Below are positions 7,901 through 9,261 of a stretch of DNA of 9,261 bases, one piece after another. The stretch is from Jatrophihabitans sp. (GTDB lineage Bacteria > Actinomycetota > Actinomycetes > Mycobacteriales > Jatrophihabitantaceae). Within the stretch, counting starts at the first letter, position 1. The number at the start of each line of letters is the position of its first letter. Location: positions 1 to 9,261 of the forward strand of contig SCQZ01000330.1 of assembly GCA_004299665.1 (NCBI GenBank), in the 5' to 3' direction. The position numbers and the translations under genes were made by a program. The notes under the pieces were generated by a model. It saw nothing but the letters and a program-made list of their open reading frames with translations, ran no database searches and was not told where the DNA came from.

Positions 7901-7944
7901 ACCGGCGGGCCAGGCTGGGCACCCGGCTGCGTCACGGGTGCCAC
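4915..7944 (-). CDS. hsdR: Type I restriction endonuclease subunit R (HsdR, EcoR124-like)
   Basis: The 1009-residue protein is full length for an HsdR. The N-terminal PD-(D/E)xK nuclease has Asp166 (RYDVTILV) and Glu180/Lys182 (HVELKRRG), followed by the NQINRYQ motif (194-199). The superfamily 2 motor has Walker A TTGSGKT (339-345), DECH (439-442), FTGTP (465-469), TGFDATGLN (686-694) and QAFSRTNR (709-716). The C-terminal helical region is of the type that docks on HsdM. HsdR pulls DNA through the HsdM2S complex and cuts unmodified DNA at a distance. All core motifs are intact. The annotated GTG is at 7944, but a GTG three codons in (7935) lies 7 nt after a TAGGGT box and may be the true leaderless start. 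No hsdM or hsdS flanks it: vapBC lies downstream and a divergent hemerythrin gene upstream. Confidence 0.95.
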   Translation of the reverse strand: MAPVTQPGAQPGPPVRYEPIAISDESTVVAEFVPDPRRRTAYQSEAQLEAVFVAQLVEQAYEYLPVTGEAGLVANLRTQLEALNAITFTDAEWQRFFAESIAGASDGIVEKTARIQEDHVQVLHRDDGTVKNVYLLDKRVIHNNRLQVINQYEVDGTAAARANRYDVTILVNGLPLVHVELKRRGVDIREAFNQINRYQRDSFWSGSGLFEYVQLFVISNGTLTKYYSNTTRDRHVAQQAAGRRRSRRQSSNTFEFTSWWADATNRPIADLPGFTGTFFAKHTLLNILTRYCVFDVDRKLLVMRPYQIVATERILARIATSTTYKQAGTLAAGGYVWHTTGSGKTLTSFKAAQLASRMPGVDKVLFVVDRKDLDFQTVREYDRFERGGANSNASTRVLARQLADPGARIIVTTIQKLARFIGASRGSEVFGQHVVIIFDECHRSQFGDMHDAVTRSFRGYHLFGFTGTPIFAQNAPSGGKPLLRTTEQAFGERLHTYTIVDAITDRNVLPFRIDHVNTIRTSDGAADALVPGIETETALLAPERIANVVDYVLDHFAQKTKGTFNSLFATASIDAAKRYYNAFELAQRQREAVNPGYRRLQVATIFSYAPNEEQPDGLLADEQFETHDLDGPSREFLEDAVADYNDLFGTNHSTSGDGFDRYYVDVARRLRNRDLDLAVVVNMFLTGFDATGLNTLWVDKSLRQHGLIQAFSRTNRILDSVKTFGNIVTFRNLDDATAEALALFGNPQAGGIVLLRPYAEYHAEYATQVAELLQRFPLGEPIVGEANQKAFIALVGAILRLRNILTAFDDFADDRLLSEGQVQDYLGIYLDLAREFRRRAAADRESIADDVVFEIELIKQTEVDVDYILMLVRRYLDEHGTGRDREVRAAISRAVDASPTLRNKRDLIEAFVDSLTVRSDVDADWRAYVAARREQELEAIIAEGGLRPEQARAFVADALRDGAIPTAGTAITAVLPPASRFTPENAHAATKAAVLDRLAAFVERYHGLG

Positions 7945-7948
7945 CCTA
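7943..7948 (-). promoter_or_regulatory. Possible -10 element for hsdR
   Basis: TAGGGT on the minus strand fits TAnnnT and is followed after 7 nt by GTG at 7935. If used, translation starts at VTQPGAQ and the GTG at 7944 is part of the promoter. No ribosome-binding site is visible for either GTG, which favours leaderless initiation. Confidence 0.35.
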
Positions 7949-7967
7949 ACCGTGGCTGTTCGGTTAG
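7946..7967. promoter_or_regulatory. Perfect 7-bp inverted repeat at the hsdR promoter, candidate operator
   Basis: CTAACCG (7946-7952) and CGGTTAG (7961-7967) are perfect inverted arms separated by 8 nt (22 bp overall, centre spacing 15 bp). The arm nearer hsdR overlaps the proposed -10 box. This is the geometry of a dimeric repressor site; a leader-RNA hairpin is the alternative if transcription starts further upstream. Confidence 0.5.
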
Positions 7968-8003
7968 ACGCGCAACCCCGTGACCACCTCGCAGGCGGCG
8001 GTC

Positions 8004-8017
8004 TTGATCCGGGTCAA
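8004..8017. promoter_or_regulatory. FNR/Crp-type binding site upstream of the hemerythrin gene
   Basis: TTGAT-CCGG-GTCAA matches the FNR/ANR/DNR consensus TTGAT-N4-ATCAA at 9 of 10 defined positions. It is centred 83.5 nt before the hemerythrin ATG. A weak -10-like TCCACT at 8040-8045 would place the start point near 8052, making the site -41.5, the usual class II activator position; that promoter is inferred. The Crp/Fnr-family gene at 8689-9261 has the matching recognition residues. Confidence 0.6.
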
Positions 8018-8081
8018 TGCGCGCGGCCGGCGGCGGGTGTCCACTGGATGGCATGACAGGGAGGTGCGCTCCCGGTGACCG

Positions 8082-8087
8082 AAGGAG
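8082..8087 (+). promoter_or_regulatory. Shine-Dalgarno site of the hemerythrin gene
   Basis: AAGGAG lies 6 nt before the ATG at 8094. It is the best ribosome-binding site in the window and fixes this start; it contrasts with the leaderless neighbours. A small GGGAG/CTCCC hairpin at 8059-8073 precedes it. Confidence 0.75.
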
Positions 8088-8093
8088 ACGGAC

Positions 8094-8642
8094 ATGATCA
8101 CCCATGAGAACGGCGTCGAGCGGCAGGTGGGAACGGCCCCGGACCACACGGTCGACGGGCACGGCGCCGACGAGCACGGTGCCGAGCAGATCGCCGAGCA
8201 GATCCGCGCCCACCACGCCGGCATGGTCGCCGACCTCGACCGGCTGAGTGCGGCCGTGCGCGACGCCGTGCCCGGCGAGCAGGGCGAGGCGCGCCGGGCG
8301 CTGGCCGAGTGGTTCGCGACGGTGCTGGTCCCGCACGCCGAGGAGGAGGAGGTCACCACGTACCGCGCCGCGGCCGCGCTGACCGAGGGGCGGCTGCTCA
8401 TCGAGTCGATGGTGCGCGAGCACGTCCTCATCAAGCGGCTGGTCGCGCTGTTCGGTGAGAGCGGTCCGGCCGCGGCCGGCGCCTACGGCCGGGCCGTCTT
8501 CGAGGCGTTCAGCAGCCACCAGGCCAAGGAGAACGAGCTGATCCTCACGCTGCTGGTCGACGCCGCTCCGGCCTCGCTCGCCGCGGCGCTGGGCGGGACG
8601 CACGAGAACCAGACCGGGCACCAGCCGCACGCCCACCACTGA
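8094..8642 (+). CDS. Hemerythrin HHE cation-binding domain protein
   Basis: The 182-residue protein is a four-helix hemerythrin-like fold. Candidate di-iron ligands are His40/His41 (IRAHHAGM), His81 with Glu84/85 (VPHAEEEEVTTY), His110 (MVREHVLIK) and His142 with Glu146/148 (SSHQAKENELI). The termini are histidine-rich (DHTVDGHGADEH; GHQPHAHH). No signal peptide or membrane segment is seen, so it is cytosolic. Bacterial HHE proteins bind O2 or NO or act in iron and nitrosative or oxidative stress handling; which applies here is not visible. The FNR-type box upstream and the convergent Crp/Fnr-family gene point to redox-responsive expression. It is divergent from hsdR with a 149-nt shared intergenic region. 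Confidence 0.87.
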   Translation: MITHENGVERQVGTAPDHTVDGHGADEHGAEQIAEQIRAHHAGMVADLDRLSAAVRDAVPGEQGEARRALAEWFATVLVPHAEEEEVTTYRAAAALTEGRLLIESMVREHVLIKRLVALFGESGPAAAGAYGRAVFEAFSSHQAKENELILTLLVDAAPASLAAALGGTHENQTGHQPHAHH

Positions 8643-8664
8643 TCGGCGACGGTACGGGCTGAGG

Positions 8665-8687
8665 GGCGCCCCGCCCGGCGGGGCGCC
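8665..8687. terminator. GC hairpin between convergent genes, probable bidirectional terminator
   Basis: GGCGCCCCGCC (8665-8675) is perfectly complementary to 8677-8687, giving a stem of about 10 bp with a tight loop. It lies in the 46-nt gap between the hemerythrin stop and the regulator stop. No T-tract follows on either strand, so it may act by structure alone. Confidence 0.6.
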
Positions 8688-8688
8688 G

Positions 8689-9261
8689 TCAGCCGCCGGT
8701 CGTCAGCGTTCGCAGGCCCGGCGCGTCGCGGATCTCGACCAGGCCGCGAGGGCCCAGGTGCACCAGCCCCGCGTCCTGCAGCGCCCCGAGCCGCCGGCTC
8801 AGCGTCTCGGGCGTGGTGCCGAGGTAGGACGCCAGATCGCGCTTGGTCGACGGCAGCCGGAACGTTGCGGAGCCGGCCTGCTCGGCCAGTTCCAGCAGGT
8901 GGTCGGCCAGCCGCCTGCCCACCGAGGTGCCCGTGATCGAGGACAGTTGCTGCTCGGCGTCGGCCAGCCGCGCGGACAGTGACGACAGCATGTGCAGGGC
9001 GACCTGAGGTCGCTCCCGCAGCAGCCGCCCGACGTGCGACGCATCCAGTACGCACACCGCGGCAGGCTGGACGGCGACCGCCGAGGAGTCGACCGGTTGG
9101 CCCGTCAGCAGCGTCGTCTCGCCGAGGAAGTCCCCCGGGAACAGCATCCGGATCAGTTGTTCGGCGCCGGACTCGCTGACCCGCTGTACCTTCACCAGGC
9201 CGCTGTGCACGATGCTCAACCGCGCCCGCTCACCGGGCCGGTGTACCTGCTCACCCTTGTC
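8689..9261 (-). CDS. Crp/Fnr-family transcriptional regulator (5' partial)
   Basis: The last 190 residues are visible and the frame is open to the right edge, beginning DKGEQVHRPGERARLSIV. The TTG at 9219 is therefore internal. The first part is a cyclic-nucleotide-binding-type beta barrel (VHSGLVKVQRV, FPGDFLGETTLLTG, AVCVLDASHVGRLL), then a long dimerisation helix (RPQVALHMLSSLSARLADAEQQL), then a winged HTH (STKRDLASYLGTTPETLSRR, LGALQDAGLV). The recognition helix holds ETLSR (8794-8808), equivalent to the FNR residues Glu, Ser and Arg that read TTGAT. Only one cysteine is visible; whether an N-terminal Fe-S or haem site exists cannot be judged because that part is outside the window. It probably controls the convergent hemerythrin gene through the box at 8004-8017. 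Confidence 0.9.
   Translation of the reverse strand, partial: DKGEQVHRPGERARLSIVHSGLVKVQRVSESGAEQLIRMLFPGDFLGETTLLTGQPVDSSAVAVQPAAVCVLDASHVGRLLRERPQVALHMLSSLSARLADAEQQLSSITGTSVGRRLADHLLELAEQAGSATFRLPSTKRDLASYLGTTPETLSRRLGALQDAGLVHLGPRGLVEIRDAPGLRTLTTGG

Noticed and set aside
4927..7983. Long plus-strand reading frames antisense to hsdR (4927-5844, 5989-7209, 7240-7983)
   Set aside because: They mirror the hsdR codons, have low-complexity composition rich in Val, Asp, Gly, Glu and Arg, and no recognisable domain; the opposite strand encodes every HsdR motif.
8059..8073. GGGAG-GTGCG-CTCCC in the hemerythrin leader as a riboswitch-like element
   Set aside because: A single 5-bp hairpin does not support a structured regulatory RNA.
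9217..9219. TTG at 9219 as the true start of the Crp/Fnr gene
   Set aside because: The frame stays open to the edge and the upstream residues (GEQVHRPGERA) fit the family's N-terminal barrel, so the gene continues outside.
1..9261. CRISPR array, tRNA, rRNA or insertion sequence
   Set aside because: No spaced direct repeats, cloverleaf, rRNA stretch, transposase or terminal inverted repeats were seen; the only tandem repeat is the heptamer trio at 4872-4892.

Overview
The window is very GC-rich and reads as an actinobacterial chromosome. The strongest pointer is a close KshB-type ferredoxin reductase (steroid ring degradation) next to a KstD-like flavoprotein. GTG starts, apparently leaderless promoters (TAnnnT followed after 6-7 nt by the start codon) and VapBC-type modules also fit. 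The genus cannot be fixed from sequence alone. Both edges cut through genes.

Region 1 (1-3356, + strand) is a catabolic unit with a regulator. It holds the 3' three quarters or so of a KstD-like FAD-dependent steroid dehydrogenase, a translationally coupled kshB reductase (TGATG overlap), and, 34 nt further on, a regulator with a short XRE-type HTH and a large unrecognised C-terminal domain. A 15-bp hairpin that begins in the stop codon closes the unit.

Region 2 (3357-7967) is a defence and stability cluster. A CcdA-like ribbon-helix-helix antitoxin with a PIN toxin (+) converges on a VapB/VapC pair (-). These sit immediately downstream of a complete type I restriction motor subunit gene, hsdR (-), with no hsdM or hsdS in the window. 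Both toxin-antitoxin modules, and possibly hsdR, appear to be read from leaderless promoters. The vapBC promoter carries three perfect tandem heptamers, and the hsdR promoter carries a perfect 7-bp inverted repeat.

Region 3 (7968-9261) looks like a redox or nitric-oxide type unit: a hemerythrin HHE-domain protein (+) converging on a Crp/Fnr-family regulator (-, N-terminus outside the window), with a perfect GC hairpin between them. Upstream of the hemerythrin gene is an FNR-type box, TTGAT-CCGG-GTCAA. The regulator's recognition helix contains ETLSR, the residue pattern FNR uses to read TTGAT, so regulator and target site appear to match. Because hsdR is transcribed divergently from the same intergenic region, this site could also affect restriction.

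No wholly new system is proven here. The best leads are the FNR-box/hemerythrin/regulator circuit, the hsdR gene without local partners inside a toxin-antitoxin cluster, the CcdA-like/PIN pairing, and the regulator with an unknown sensor-like domain beside steroid genes.
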